Source: Larix kaempferi
Taxonomy: Eukaryota > Streptophyta > Pinopsida > Pinales > Pinaceae
DNA: 64,000 nt
Direction: 5' to 3'
Assembly: GCA_027924585.1 (NCBI GenBank)
Contig: BSBM01000361.1
Location: 70,120,501-70,184,500 of the forward strand
Positions 11,118 to 24,726 of this stretch are shown here, piece after piece. The notes under the pieces are model-generated. The model saw only the letters and a program-made list of their open reading frames with translations. It did no database searches and was not told where the DNA came from. Both the position numbers and the translations under genes were made by a program. Every line of letters starts with the position of its first letter. The first letter of the stretch is position 1.

Positions 11118-14100
11118 ATTAACCATAGATTCCCTTAACCCTTCTCCACCCCTTCTCAAATATTAAACAAAAATTCCCTTGAGTCTTCCACACCCCCTCT
11201 TTCTCAAGTATTAAACATGTATTTTATGGATTACATAATGCGAGGGCGTTTTGGAACTATATCATGCGTATGCTTCATGTAGTTTTATAACACGTACACA
11301 TTATGTAGTTATATAATGCGAGCGCATTATGTACATATCAAAGCATGGAAATATTTTTTAATTTAAACAGAATGCGCTCGTGTTTTGTAGAGCCTAAACC
11401 AAGCCGAGTCACTTGCTCACATGTCAACAATAATTCTATGTGTATGCTTTGGAGTTTGCTTCGGTAATTCCAAACCTGTGCCATGTTAATGAAAAAACAA
11501 AGCTAATTGGGTATTTCTTCCATTTTCTAGAGAAGCCTGTGCTTAGCCACTCGTTACAATATGCTACACATAGTCATTTTTGACAAAATTTTAGACACAA
11601 ATAGCATTTTTTCTGCAGATTCCAAATATGTAACTTTTATTTTGAAATATTAATTTTTTCTATTTTCTTTCAATTTCTTTTTTGTCCTACTTCCTTAACT
11701 CGTGAAACACACTGTTAGTGTTTCTTCCATAACTTTTTCAATTCTCGATCATTTCAAAAAAAATTGTATGGTGCACAAGAGGACAGTAACCTCCACATTC
11801 TATGAAAAACCCATTTCAAAATTTTTGCATTAAGACCTTCAAAGGCTCTACCCACAAAAGAGGTACTATTGTCGAGGTTTGATCACTTAGACAATTATAA
11901 AAAAATTATAAATTACTAATTTAATTTTCAAAAAATAATGGTGCACAAGTGCTATGTGTTCTCTACATGCATGCCGATTTTTGTAGCTTGATTCCATCAT
12001 TTAGGCCCTCAAAGGATCAACCCACAAAAACATATACCTTATCATTTGCGTGAAAAATAAAAAGTGTTTGCTAGGAAAAATGAAACTTGACATAGCTATG
12101 CAAATTTTCAATACATAAAAGTTATATATTCAGAAACGTGATTCAATTTCCTACATTTCATACTTTTTACTCAATGCAAGATATTTTGCGTAAGTAGCTC
12201 AAAAAATCCAAGTAAGTTGAGGGATGCTTGTTTTTTTAGTTTTCTATTGCATCTAACACGCCAAAAGTGACCCTCATTAGCTTGCACTGACCCTGGTGAA
12301 AATCGAGCATTAAAAAACACTAACCATTCCACAAATAAAATTTCTAAAACATATCACTCCTAAATAATAAAACATATTCATACACCTCTCGAGATAGAGA
12401 AATGGTGTAATACCTAGTTCTTCTCACATTGTGCTATTGGCACCAAGTCAGACCCACACAATTAGAATGCATACCATCACGCAACAAGAAGAAAAAGCAG
12501 GCTAGTCATTAGTCTGGCATTCCATTTGATCAAAATCAGGGATTTTCTTTCTATAAGGAAGGTAGATTAATTAATTTGCAATCCCCGACCTCAGTAGACT
12601 AGGGTTTGAATATTTTGCATGCTTTAGGATATTCATAAAATTTTTAGGTCAAGGTACATAGAGAAGAATTTTTTTATTATCGGTCTTAACTGGGATATTT
12701 GAGGGAATTCAAGGTTGTCCATGTTAGTCCATTCTTGTTATTATGTTCTTGTATTTGATCAAATTGATGAGTTTTCTAGTTTTTAAAAACACATATGAGG
12801 TTCCATGTCCTTGTTTCTCTGCATATGTTAGTATTGTGAGTTCTTTTGGAAAGTCTTGATAGGGTTTCCTGTGCTGATGATTTAAAATTAGTTCTTTAAT
12901 ATTTAATTATTTTGAGGGAAGCTGCAACATGACTTCTTATATCAAGATAAGGGGTATCTAGGCCCAAATTTTTTGATATTCTTGTTTTCCCATCGCCCTT
13001 TTTCAGTTTCAACATTTTATCAAAATGCAAGTTTCATTTACATGGAAATAAATCCAAGAACTATATTTTCAGGCCAAGCTAGGGTCAATCTGCATTGATT
13101 GCACTACTCCTCAGAATTGTAGGCTCTGTAATGCTTAGTGGTAGGGTTAATTTTATAAAGCAAATCTCTATTTTTGTTAGCAGGGTATGAAAAGAGGTGC
13201 TCTTTCTAGTCAAACACGATTTTCTATTTTGTCAATTGATTTTTATAATATATTGATTCATTTTTAGCATGGAGATAAATGAGTAGAAATGGATATGATA
13301 GATACCAGCCACAACAATGACTAATAATAATAATGATAATTGTTGATTAAGAGTTAATGTACCTTGAGTTTATATCATCCATTCACACTATTATTCAGTA
13401 CATAATAAATTAAAAATGGGTGATAGATTTTGGGACCCAATATTGCCATCCAAAAATCATGGATGCAACAAAGCAAAATATGCAAGGTAAAGTAATGTGT
13501 GTGATTCTCATTTGAGTTTAATTTGAAGTGAATTTGGAGGTCTTATAACTGAATCTGTAGCTTTGTAGAATCTCAAAATGATAATTTTCTGTCAACTTAA
13601 CTCTAATTTTTGCTTATTTTCTGCACTGTAACTTTTAGTTTAATTGAAGATCGTTGACTTAGAGCATATTTAGCCCCTTATATGTCACAATGGAACTGAA
13701 ATGGTCAAGGTGGTTCTTTCCAATACATGTGGGAAGATTAGTATGGTAAATTTTTTATCATAAAAATGGATTGTTTAGTGTGATAGTGTACCCAGTCCAG
13801 TCTGTGTTTCTTTATCACCTTTTTCTCTTTCTTGTCTCTGAATTTACTTCTATGAGTTGAAAATATATTAGTTTTTGTTGCATTGGTTCTATATTTTTCT
13901 ATGAGTGTAACTTTGAACAAAGAATTAAAAATAGTTAAAGTAAAAAATAAAGTAATTATATGTGAGTGTATATTAATACAATAGATTTATAGAATTAGTT
14001 TAGATTTATTTTAATTTTGAATTTATTAAGTGTTAATGAGATCAAATCTCTTCAGATGTAAAATAGTACAAAATTTGTGAAAATTTTAGAAGTATAAGAT

Positions 14101-14162
14101 TCGCAATTGAATTAATATTATTTATTTTTTGAAGAGAAACTATTGTTCTTTCCACATGATCC
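11118..14162. other. AT-rich intergenic sequence, nothing recognised
   Basis: No domain, LTR pair or RNA gene recognised over ~3 kb. The only structure noted is an inverted repeat at 11313-11330 (ATAATGCG-AG-CGCATTAT), with further ATTATGTA copies nearby. Some of it may be old intron or flank of the actin relic that follows. Confidence 0.5.
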
Positions 14163-14980
14163 TTGACATTCTATATGGTCCAAGATGGATTTTCCAGTGA
14201 TGATGCTCCAAGAGGAGTGTTTCCCAGTATTGTTGGTCTCCCACTTCATACTAGAGTCATGGAAGGAATGTCATATGTAGGTGAGAAGGACCAATCTAAA
14301 AGAGGTATTCTTACTTTGGAGTATCCTATTAAGCATGGAATTGTTACCAACTAGGATGATATGGAGGATATTTAGCGCCATACATTTTACAACAAGATAT
14401 AAGTTGCTATAGTAGAACACCCTTTTCTCCTCATTGAGGTACCTTTGAATCCCAGGGAAAATAGAGAGAGCATGATCAGATTATGTTTGAGACATTCAAT
14501 GCACCTATAATGTGTGCTACCAATCCAACTATTCTCTCTTTGTATGCAAGTGGTCAAATAATTGGTAAGCATGTTGTGTAAGTTGCTTCTTTTTCACAAA
14601 TAAATGTAGTTTTATTCCTCAATAATTTTTGCATTGGATATGCAGGTGTTGTTCTTGATTTTGGTGATGGTTTAATCCACAAATTTCTAGTATATTAAGG
14701 ATATGCTCTTCGGTGTTAAACTCTCAAGGTAGATTTGGTTGGTCGGGATCTAACTAATGTATTGATGAATTTCTTGAATGAAAGAGGTTACTCATTCACT
14801 ACTACTGCAGAGTGTGAAATTGTCCTGGATATGAAAGAGAAGTTTTCTTATGTATACCTTGACTATGAGTAGGAGCTTGAGACAAACAATATCAGTTCAT
14901 CACTGAAAAAAGAATTACGAATTTCTTGATGGGAAAGTTATCATTATTGATGCAGAGCGTTTCAGATGCCCTAAGGTGTA
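14163..14980 (+). pseudogene. Actin pseudogene, intron-bearing
   Basis: Translation matches plant actin from about residue 18: MV-x-[36 protein letters not shown], then KHGIVTN. After an in-frame TAG replacing a Trp codon it goes on through DDME, HTFYN, EHPFLL and PLNPRENRE. An 81-base intron (GT at 14565, AG at 14644-14645) sits where plant actins have their codon ~152 intron. The second exon gives [40 protein letters not shown]-stop-ELET and AERFRCP. Defects include several TAG/TAA stops, frameshifts and loss of about four codons before YVGE. The retained intron points to DNA duplication, not a processed copy. Exon 1 and the C-terminal third are missing or beyond recognition. Confidence 0.9.
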
Positions 14981-15395
14981 GACCTCTCAGTGCTAGTGTA
15001 TATATGCAGTCACTTTTTTATGTCAGCTTTCTTTAAGGAATTACACTCGCAAAAATAATGAAGATCCCCCCTCACCATACTATATATATCCTTACTTATC
15101 TTGGTGTAAATATCATGATCGTCTACTTAAATAAGAAGAATAAATATCCCTCATAAGAATTTTGGAACAATATAGAATATATAAGAAAGGGTGTGGGAAG
15201 CCTTGAAGAAATTAGTTTTCATCCACATCATAAGATATTCCAATCAAGTAGCCAATTGGTTGACAAACAATGTGGTATCAACTATAATAAGAAATCAAGG
15301 TTTGAATATTGAGGCCATTATAGAAGGACATGGTGCATGATCTTGAATATTTGGAATAAAGGTAGTGATCATTCTTCAATAAATGAAGAGGGGAG
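14981..15395. other. Flank of actin relic, mostly unrecognised
   Basis: A short stretch near 15040-15065 could be a remnant of the actin ITALAPSSMKIK segment, but the match is weak. Around 15220-15340 one plus frame reads NQVANWLTNN, which resembles the end of a LINE-type RNase H domain but is too short to call. Confidence 0.35.
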
Positions 15396-15861
15396 TGTTA
15401 GAAAAACATGATCACAGAGAAATAAAAATAAACAAGATGAAAATACAAATTACACAAACACATTACAAGAGAGACAGCAATATAACTTGGTTCACCCAAG
15501 ATGAGCTACGTCCACACAGAAATTGGCAGTCCTTATTATTATACCATCCAACAAATGAAGGGATACAACCTGCAACACAACCGCTACAACTTCCTTTTCA
15601 CTCTCTCTTAGTCTCTCTCACACGATCTCATAGATCTTTACAATGGTACAATACAATCCCATCCGTATTACAATGTCTTCCTTTTAAAGGGGAAATACCA
15701 TGGAAAAATACCACGGGCTACCCATAACCATGGGCCCGTAATCCCTTTAACCCCCCCGGACCCCACGTTATGCTTGTCGGGATCACAACCAAACCTGGGG
15801 TACAAACACGACTGAAAAAACATCATCTATGAGATTGGAAGATCAGGCTCCACAACCAACA
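15396..15861 (-). repeat. 3' LTR of Copia A
   Basis: 466 bp, reading TGTTAGAAAAAC...CAACCAACA on the plus strand. It aligns throughout with 19903-20358 at roughly 90% by eye, with a few short gaps. Confidence 0.9.
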
Positions 15862-15874
15862 ATCTCCCACTTGG
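15862..15874 (-). other. Polypurine tract of Copia A
   Basis: On the minus strand CCAAGTGGGAGAT abuts the TGTTGG start of the 3' LTR. Confidence 0.6.
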
Positions 15875-15989
15875 AGACTGATCACAACAACTCCACCACT
15901 GTTGTACTTGCTGGACCTTGGACTTGGAAAATTTCTCATCTTCACCTTAATGCTAGAAGGCCAACTGAAACTGAGCAGGAACTTAGTTT

Positions 15990-18900
15990 CTCTTTGGTCA
16001 CTACCTTTGTCAACATGTCTGCAAGATTCTAGCTAGTATGTATCTTCTCCAGCTTCAACAGTTCATATTACAGAATAGAGCGTATGAAATGGTACTTGAG
16101 CTATATAAGTTTAGTCCTTGAATGGAAGGCTGAGATCTTTGCAAGATCAATGGCACTCTGGTTGTCACTATACAACCTTCTATACTTCTACATCTTATCC
16201 AATTACTCCATAAACCTCTACAACCAAATCATCTCTTTACTAGCCTCTGTAGCAGCAACATACTCTACTTCCATTGTTGAAAGTGCAACAACCTTTTGCA
16301 GTTTCGAAATCCAACTCACTGTTGTTCCACCTACACTAAACAGATACCCTGTGGTGCTCCTCCTTCTATCCTTATCACCCGCCATATCTGCATCAACATA
16401 TCCCTATAGAACAATGTTTGAACCTCCAAAACATAATGCATGAGTGGTAATACCTCTCATATACCTAAGAACCCACTATACTTCCTTCCAATGTTCTTTA
16501 CCTAGATTGTTCATATATCTGCTCACAAATCCAACTGCATGTGCAATATCTAGTCTTGTGCACACCATGGCATACATCAAGCTGCCAATTGCTGATGAAT
16601 AGGGAATCTTAGACATGTAATCTATCTCTTCCTATGTCTTGGGACACATTTCCTTATTTTAAAATGGATGGCCAAAGGTGTACTAATTGGTTTTGCATTC
16701 TGCGTTCTGAACCTCTCCAACATATTTTGTATGTACTCACCCTACGACAATGTCAATTTGTGATTTTTTCTGTCTCTTGTTATTCTCATACCAAAGATTT
16801 GCTTTGCAGCACTCAAATCCTTCATCGCAAATGAATTAGCTAACTTCCTTTTGAGCACATTTATATCCTGCATGTTAGACCCTGCAACAAGCATGTCATC
16901 CATATAAAATAACAAAATAATATATCTTCCATCATCTAGCCTCTTGAAATTAACACAGTGGTCAGAATGACATCTACTATAACCTTGTTCTATCATAAAT
17001 CTGTCAAATTTTAAATACCACTACCTTGGAGCTTGCTTCAATCCATACAAACTCTTCTTCAACCTGCATACCAAATTTTCCTTCCCTTTGACCTCATACC
17101 CTTGTGGCTGCTGCATATATATCTCTTCCTCCAAATCCCCATGGAGAAAGGATGTTTTTACATCTAACTGTTCAAGATGCAAATATTCTACCACCACTAG
17201 ACGTAAAATAGTCCTAATTGAAGCCATCTTAACAAAAGGAGAACATATTTCATCTAAATCTATACCTTTCTTCTGTGCAAACCCCTTTACAACAAGTTTG
17301 GCCTTGTACTGCTTCTTACGTCCATCTTCTTCCTTCAACCTATAAACCCATTTGTTCTGCAATGCTCTTTTACCAGCATGAAACTGAACCAAATCCCAAG
17401 TCTAGTTTCCCACCAATGAGTCCATCTCCTCATTCATGCCTTTCTCCCACTTCTTTCTAGTTTCCACCTGCATTGCTTCTTCATAAAATTCCGATTCACC
17501 ATAATCAATCATCAATAAATAATACATTGAAGGAGAGTATCATTCAAGGAGTCTACTTAACCTGGTAGAAGATCTTCTTACACTTGCTGGAGTTTCAAGT
17601 ACTTGCTGTTGTTCTTGATTTTCTGGCACCTTTGGAACTTCATTTTCTTTAATTTCATCAAATACTGTGTACTCTGCGTTTTTCTTTTCCCGTTTCTTTC
17701 CCTGCAACTGGTATTTATACATGACCTTTTCATTGAATATCACATATCTACTCCTAATGATTTTGTTACTTTCATAATCCCATAAGCGATAACCAAATCA
17801 TCAACCCCATATCCAATAAAGGTACATTTCTTGGATTTAGCTGCAAGATTTGTTCTATTTTCTTTATCAATATGGACAAATGCTTCACAACCAAAAGTTC
17901 TAAACAATGAGTAGTTTACCTTTTTACCTGTCCATGCCTCCTCTAGAATATCACCATCCAAGGCACTTGAAGGCCCTCTGTTTATTAAGTAAACAACAAT
18001 ATTTATAACATCTACCCAAATTGTAAGGGCAACCCTGCATGCAATCTCATACACCTTGCACGCTCCATGATCGTTCTATTCATCCTTTCTAACACACAAT
18101 TTTCTTGTGGTATTCCCGGGACTGTCTTCTCTCTATGAATCCCATGGTATGAGCAATAAATATCAAAATCCTTGCCGCATTACTCACCTCCATTATCATA
18201 TCTAAGAGTCACACTACATCCTTTTTCCTGTCTCATTGTCAACCAAATATTTCCACTTCTTAAAAGTAGCAAAAACATCAGATTTCTGTCTAATGCAATA
18301 AACCCAAGCTTTCCTAGTTACATCATCAATAAATGTAACATAATAATGAGAGCCACCAAAAGATTGTACCTGATCCACTCCCCATACATCTGTATGTACA
18401 AGCTCTAACTTTTCATTCTTCTTCTATTTCACAACCCTGAGAAATATGACTCTCTTCTGTTTTCCATAAACACAGTTCTCATAGAATTCCAAACTTACCT
18501 GCTACAAATCTGGCAGCAACTTCCTTGAGTGCAGAATCTGCATCCCCTTCTCACTCATGTGACCAAGCCTATGATGCCACAATGCTATATCTGTTCCTAT
18601 GGAAGCTAAAGATATAGAATGGTCAGTATTATGAGGACATAAATACAACGTACCTATCCCGTCTCCTTTTGCTATCACCATTGATCCATTAGTGATTTTC
18701 CACCATGTTTCTCCAAACGTAGATAAATAGACACCATATCCCAACTTCCCTACTGAGATCAAATTTCTTTTCATAGAAGGAATATGCATTACATCTTTCA
18801 ACATCCATTCAGTTCCATTCTTTAATTTTATCCATACCTTACCCATTCCAACAATTTTACATGGCTCATCATCACCCAATAAAACATGTCCAAAATTGCC

Positions 18901-18990
18901 TAGAGCATAATCATTAAAATATATCATATGGGGTGTAGCATGACATGAAGCCCCTGAATCTACTACCCATTAATCACTAGTATTATCTAA
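15990..18990 (-). pseudogene. Copia A pol pseudogene (PR-INT-RT-RNase H)
   Basis: Minus-strand order. Protease WVVDSGAS at ~18960 is preceded by a stop. Next come the GAG-pre-integrase motif DIALWHHRLGHMSEKGMQIL (~18530-18620) and the integrase region around 17740-18490, including NRGPSSALDGDILEEAW, FGCEAFVHIDKENRT and KCTFIGYG. RT spans 17392-16742 with [62 protein letters not shown] and FYMDDMLV, so the catalytic YxDD is intact. RNase H-like sequence lies ~16030-16640 ([20 protein letters not shown]). In-frame stops include a TAG right after QAPR (a Gln codon in relatives). The enzymes would copy and integrate the element, but this copy cannot make them. Confidence 0.9.
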
Positions 18991-19079
18991 TGCAAGAATC
19001 AAAGCATCTTATAACAAATCACCTACTACATTTTCTTCCTGAGTAGTCTCCTACTGTGCATCTCCTTTCTTATTTAGAG

Positions 19080-19827
19080 ATCTGCAGTCTTTCTTTAGAT
19101 GTCCTTTCTTTCCACAGTTCTAGCACTCTACCTTTCCCAGTCTAGAATTGGATCTTCCCTTTCTAGACTTGTTGCTATCACCTTGGCTCTTTCATCTCTC
19201 CCTTTTTCTTCCCCTGCTCTCCATGGTCAACACATTATCTGATGTCCCACCTGTGCTTTTTCTTTGCATTTTCTCGCTAAGAATAACACCAACAACATCA
19301 TCAAATTTCAAGGTGTTTGATCTAGAGACAAAGTTACTTACAACCATGACCAAGCCATTCCATATTTCTCGCAATGAACGCAATATTAGAATAGCCCTAA
19401 CCTCATCATCAAAGGTCACACTTATAGAACTTAGTTGATTTGTAACCGTATTAAATTCATTTAAATGATCAACAGCAGATCCACCTTCTGACATCTTCAT
19501 ATTAAATAAAAGTTTCATTAGAAATACCTTGTTGGAGGCTAAGGGTTTTTCATACAGCTTACCCAATGTGCTCATCAAACCCTCCGTTGTATTTTATTTT
19601 GAGATACTGAAAGCCACCGATGAAGCCAGGAACAACCGTATTGTTCCTAGTGCCTTTCTTTCAAGAACCTCCCATTCTTCATCCTTCATAGTCACCAACT
19701 ATTTTGCTTTTCCTCCCGACAGTAGGAATAGATCATTCTAGTACAGATAGTCCTCCATTTTCATCTTCCATAGCTGGTAGTTTTGGCCATTAAACTTATC
19801 GACCTTAAACTTTCCTTCTTCCGCCAT
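19080..19827 (-). pseudogene. Copia A gag pseudogene
   Basis: The minus-strand ATG at 19827 begins MAEEGKFKVDKFNGQNYQLW, the usual Copia gag N-terminus, followed by KMEDYLY and an in-frame TAG (19738-19740) at a codon that is normally Gln. Downstream are LMSTLGKLYEKP, MKMSEGGSAVDHLNEFN and the zinc knuckle near 19095-19135. Its Trp codon has become TAG (C-stop-NCGKKGHLKKDC), so the CCHC knuckle is broken. Gag would form the particle and bind RNA. Confidence 0.85.
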
Positions 19828-19887
19828 TACTCCCACTCGAATCAGAAACCCTTATTTCATGCGAGTTTATCTACCAAATAGACCTTT

Positions 19888-19900
19888 GGCTCTGAAACCA
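19888..19900 (-). other. Primer-binding site of Copia A
   Basis: Minus-strand TGGTTTCAGAGCC, one base different from the initiator tRNA-Met PBS TGGTATCAGAGC, two bases from the LTR end. Confidence 0.85.
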
Positions 19901-19902
19901 AT

Positions 19903-20358
19903 TGTTAGAAAAACATGATCGTAGAGCAATAACAATAAAGAATATGCAAATCAAATTACACAAACACATTACAAGAGAGACACCAATATAACTTGGTTCA
20001 CCCAAGCTGAGCTACGTCCACACAAAAATTGCTAGTCCTTATTATTATACCATCCATCAAATGAAGGGATACAACCCACAGCACAACTACTGCAACTTCC
20101 TCTTCACTCTCTCTGAGTCTCTCTCACATGATCTCATAGATATTTACAATGCTACAATACAATCCCCAGTCGTATTACAATGTCTTCCTTTTAAAGGGGA
20201 AATACCATGGGAAAATACCACAGCCTACCCATAACCATGGGCCTGTAATCCCTTTAACCCCCCGTTGCGCATTCCAGGATCACAACCTAACCTGGGGTAC
20301 AAATACGATTGAAACAACATCATCTATAAGACTGGAAGATCAAGCTCCACAACCAACA
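19903..20358 (-). repeat. 5' LTR of Copia A
   Basis: 456 bp partner of the LTR at 15396-15861, with the same TGTTAG start and CCAACA end on the plus strand. Confidence 0.9.
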
Positions 20359-23300
20359 AGGAGATTAACAAAGATTTTCCATTACCTCCAACTCATGTGG
20401 ATCAATCTCCAAGGGATGATTGAAAAGAGATTGTTATGAAGGACATAACATAGAAAGAAGCTCAATGAATATGGATGTAGACCAAATATAATGAGAAAAA
20501 CCCATTTCCCTTTCTGGTGTGTGTCATAATAGCAGAATCTAGTAAAAGGAAAAATCTTGGAAGGCCTAGAAAATGGACTTTAGCTCTGTTGACCATCTTT
20601 AGCTAGAGAGAAGAGATATGTCTCTACTTCATTTGATACAAGTCATTGGTTCAACAAATTAATGGAATCTCAGGGACTATTTTAGGAAGGAGTTAGAAAT
20701 TCTAATCCAAGCAGGTCTATAGGTCAATGTGAAAGTTTCAAATGCCAAAGTATATTCAGTCATGCAGAGAACCTTAAATATTTGTAGAATATCTTCTACA
20801 ACCATTCAAAAGGTGGATTGGTTGGGTGAGATGGAGCATTATTTTAATAATTTTGGTATGAGAAATAGAGGAATCACATAGGACAAAGTTCACATCCATG
20901 ATATTGAATCGACACGCCCCATTATGATGGGAGTTCGTGAAACAAGAACACATGTGAAAGGGAAACCATAAATTCATATTAACTTAAACAATAGAGGATT
21001 AGGTAGCAATTTATTATACTAAAACCAGATTGTTGTTTCACTAGATATTGTGGGTTCAGTGAAAAATATGCCAAAAAATATTTCTGATATTCAGGCATGG
21101 CATCATGGATGGGGAACAAGATCCAGGTTCTAGTCACTACCTTAATTTCTTTGTTTCTTTTTCTATTCATTTGTCTCTTTATTGTGAAAAAAAATGTAGT
21201 GAACCTTGATCAGCTCTCCCACAAGGAGCTTTGGTTTGATTTACCCTCTTCATCTTCTCTCTTTGACCACCCTAAAAACCCTAAGGTGAGAAAAATAGGT
21301 CTGAATTCTGATGTAAGTATTTCTCTGGAGACTACATCTAATGATCATAATACAAGCACTTCTAGTAAAAATGGAATTATCAAGAACAAAGAAAATGAGA
21401 GAAGGTATAGTGAGTCCTCATCTACTGCACCAGGATTTGAAACCATTGCAAACCATGCTAAACATGACAAATAATTCCTAGTTTTATTGGATGTAGAGGA
21501 GAATACTGAAGAAATCTTATAGCTCAACATAATGATTGTCAAGGTTCCAAAAGAAGAAAGTTTGAAACCAAGCAAATCAGTGGATATCAATTGTTCTGAG
21601 AGCATTGAAAATGAGGAAAAATGGTGCAATAAAATTTCATGGAAGAGGGTAGAGGATGCTTCCTATCCTCTTTATCTGTCTGGTTCTTGTCCTTATGTTG
21701 ATGAAGCCTTTAAGTTCCAAGAAAATGCAAGCCTTGATTAGGTGTCTGTTAAACAACTACCTGAGTGGCAATGGCTATGTCTAGCATTTCTACTATTTTT
21801 TCCTGTGTGAATTCATAAGTGGGAAGTCTTGATTGTAGCTACTTACTGAAACTTAATATTGGAACCAACATAACATCTATTGAAGTATTGCATCATCACT
21901 TATGCAGCAACATTAAGGAAAGGTCCATAAGTTCCTTTTGTGTCCTCTTTCAAAATTTATACAGGAGTCTCTGGTTTGTAATCAATACATTCCTTTCATT
22001 CATAGAATTTGTAGTATGGTTTTACAAATACCCTAATATTCAATCCAAATATATTCTCCTCAATGCACTTAGAATTATTTCCATTACTTTTGATACTTCT
22101 CATATACGACATGGGGGTGCTGTTCGAAAATTGTTAGATGTTGAAACTAGAATTTGGGAAATGGCCTGTAAGAAGTTTTTCATTCATGCAAATCTTTTGT
22201 TCCTTGATATTAAATTCCATCTATTGATATCCTTACAGATTAGCTAGGAATACTTGGAAATGTTCATATTGTCTAATATCAATTGATAAGCTCAATGTTG
22301 TTTTCATGAAATAAATATTTCCAACAATTTTGACACATTCTCCATCTCACCTTTAGCCTTGTGGCCTAATGAACTATAAAATAGTAATCTTAGTATCCTG
22401 AAAATGCTGGGTTTCAATGAGAATCTCTTTGATCCACAAGAAAATATTTTGTAGGTGAAAACCTATCTTTGAATATACTTATCAGAATAGCATTAGACAT
22501 GAATCTTGAGAACTTTTCATGAACCTAGACTCTTTCATTAGAGATAACTAATATTAGGTTCATTCCATATTACAGGGACATATTTCCTCTCTTCTAAGAT
22601 AATACATAAAAAGGAGATATTTAGATGGCCATTTACAAACTAGTTATTCCCTTTATTTAAATGATCTATCTGTGCTTCTGGGAAGGGTATTCCTTGTAAT
22701 ATTTAAAACTTTTCCAACTAATGCCATTACGATCTATAGCTTAGGGTTGTGTGATAATGATTGTAAGATAGCATTATTTGATGATTTGGTATCCAATTCT
22801 AGAATGAATGCAAAAGGAAGTTCAATTATATGGGAAAATGGGTATGTTTGGTCCTTATTGATATAGTACCAATGTTGGTTTCTTATGTGGACCCTTAATT
22901 GTTTCAATCTCAACCTATATGTCATTGATTTGTTACAATGGTACTGGGAAAAGATGGCCTTTTAGCTCATTCTAGACCAGGGATATGAATTCTCGTTGTG
23001 TAGAAAACCTTGTCAAAGGAAGAAGCACAAATTTCATCCTTACCTAAATAAGATATATAGAAAGGGAAACTAGTTACCAATTGGATTAAATTCATTTTAC
23101 AATTATACATTAACAATAAAATACAACTTACATAAGGAGATATAGGGACAGCGTTATGGAATTTATAAAATCCTCAAGGGAATAAATTATAAAAACTCTA
23201 GTTTTATTATTACAGATTATTTATAACATAGCTAATCAATTTCAAAGATAGATCCCCAATTTAGAGGTCTGCACACAACAGATCTACTAGTGATTTGTTC

Positions 23301-24726
23301 CTTTTTGAGATTCCATTTTGAGTCAAACTAAAACTAGTTATAAACAATTGAATTCCTCTGTACCAAATGGTTAATTACTAGAGTGGATTGTTGTACTTAC
23401 TCACATGAGCTAGATGAATCATCAGCACTGAATTCATAACCCTCCAACAGTCCTTAGTGCCTACTTTACATAGGTTTCTTGCAACGATTAGCTATCGATG
23501 ATTGAACTACCTGTAATGGTCATTGTAACTCATAATTCTTGTTGAAAACATTGGGTTATGATTTTTTATGGGGCTTGGTCAATTTCAACAAATGTGTTGT
23601 CATTGACATTGCCAAATAGTGAGTAGCACTGTTGATAATGGATGATACCCTTGTCAATGGATGGATTTTAAGCACTTCCCTTGTTGACAGGAGATACATC
23701 TATGGGTGACTTGTTGATGACTATTTTGTTGAAAAATTGCTTATTGATGGGTTCGTTGTTCATATTGGCTTTGTTGATCATTCCATTTGTTGATTACCCT
23801 GGATTTAACCTTACTTGAAGCCTTGAAATTCCAATCCTTTCACTTGGTTTGAGACATGTCAATTTTCCTAACAAAATTTCAACAACTTGTTGACATAACA
23901 CACATCCATACAAAGAGGTCGATGGTACCCATCAACTTTTCCCAATTGCAATTCTAGGAAAAGTTGTTGCACTTGTTTTGCATTGTACCACTTTATTTCT
24001 TGGAGAAACCTTTCTTTCTTCACAACTTTATTCAACTCATCGATGCAAGAAAACTTGGCTCAAGACTCAGCAGAACTTGGCAATTAGAAAAATTAAATTT
24101 ACAGGCCATTTTGTGCAGAAAAAATAATAATGATAGTATTGGGATTTTTTTGCTGAGTTTTAGCAGTCTTACTGAGTTTGGTGGAAAGTACCCATTTTAG
24201 ATCTTCCTTGGAAAGACTTGGCAAGACTGGCAAGTCTCAGCTTAGTCTCACTAGACTGATTTGTACCAAATTTTGTGAGAGACTAAATTTGGGAGTAATA
24301 TTTTATCCAATGAGTTAATATAAAAAAGGGACATATTCTTACAAAGGAATTCATCCTAATGTTGTAACCAAATCCCTTCACAACGACAGTGACCACAATG
24401 GTATTTGCAATAATCATCGGAATCATATATGCTAGAAAAATATCCATATGTTTCCAGAAAAAGTGAATATGAATAAGAATCCCAATTCTAGAAAGGAAGA
24501 GTGTCAAAAATAGATTACATATGGGCTCCACTTGAAAATAAATGAATAGATTTAAAATTATAGGTTCCATGCTTCATGTTTCATCTTTCAATAATCACAT
24601 TAAGTCTATTCAAAACAAGAACTTCAAAATAAATGCAAAAAAATGAACAACTAAGGGACTTTCCATAGTGTCTTGCTAATGTTGCTCATGTAGAAGCCTA
24701 TCATTGGCTCCAGATTCTTAAAAATC
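20359..24726. other. Unassigned sequence between Copia A and the gene relics
   Basis: No LTR pair, pol motif or known domain was recognised. The longest frame, 21097-21474 (+, 125 codons), starts with a ~20-residue hydrophobic segment after MASWMGNKIQ and continues Ser/Asn-rich and hydrophilic. It has no recognised relative and no supporting context. The rest is AT-rich with short frames only. Confidence 0.4.
23590..23810 (+). repeat. Degenerate TTGTTGATGG-type interspersed repeat
   Basis: TTGTTGAT or close variants (GTTGATAATGG, TTGTTGACAGG, TTGTTGATGAC, TTATTGATGGG, TTGTTGATCA, TTGTTGATTA) recur about every 20-30 bases. This suggests an old, decayed short tandem repeat. Confidence 0.45.

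Larger units (their letters stand above)
15396..20358 (-). mobile_element. Copia element A (complete, decayed), minus strand
   Basis: Flanked by LTRs 15396-15861 and 19903-20358. On the minus strand the order is LTR, PBS, gag, protease, integrase, RT, RNase H, PPT, LTR, which is the Ty1/copia order. The flanking pentamers GGGAG (15391-15395) and AGGAG (20359-20363) match at four of five bases and are probably a mutated TSD. The frame is broken by several stops, mostly TAG, so the element is dead. Copia B at 29325 is a close relative in the opposite orientation. Confidence 0.9.

Noticed and set aside
15220-15345. Possible LINE RNase H end (NQVANWLTNN)
   Set aside because: Match is only ~15 residues, with no RT or endonuclease nearby.
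21097-21474. 125-codon frame with hydrophobic N-terminus
   Set aside because: No relative, no partner exon and no promoter signal; mentioned only within the unassigned region.
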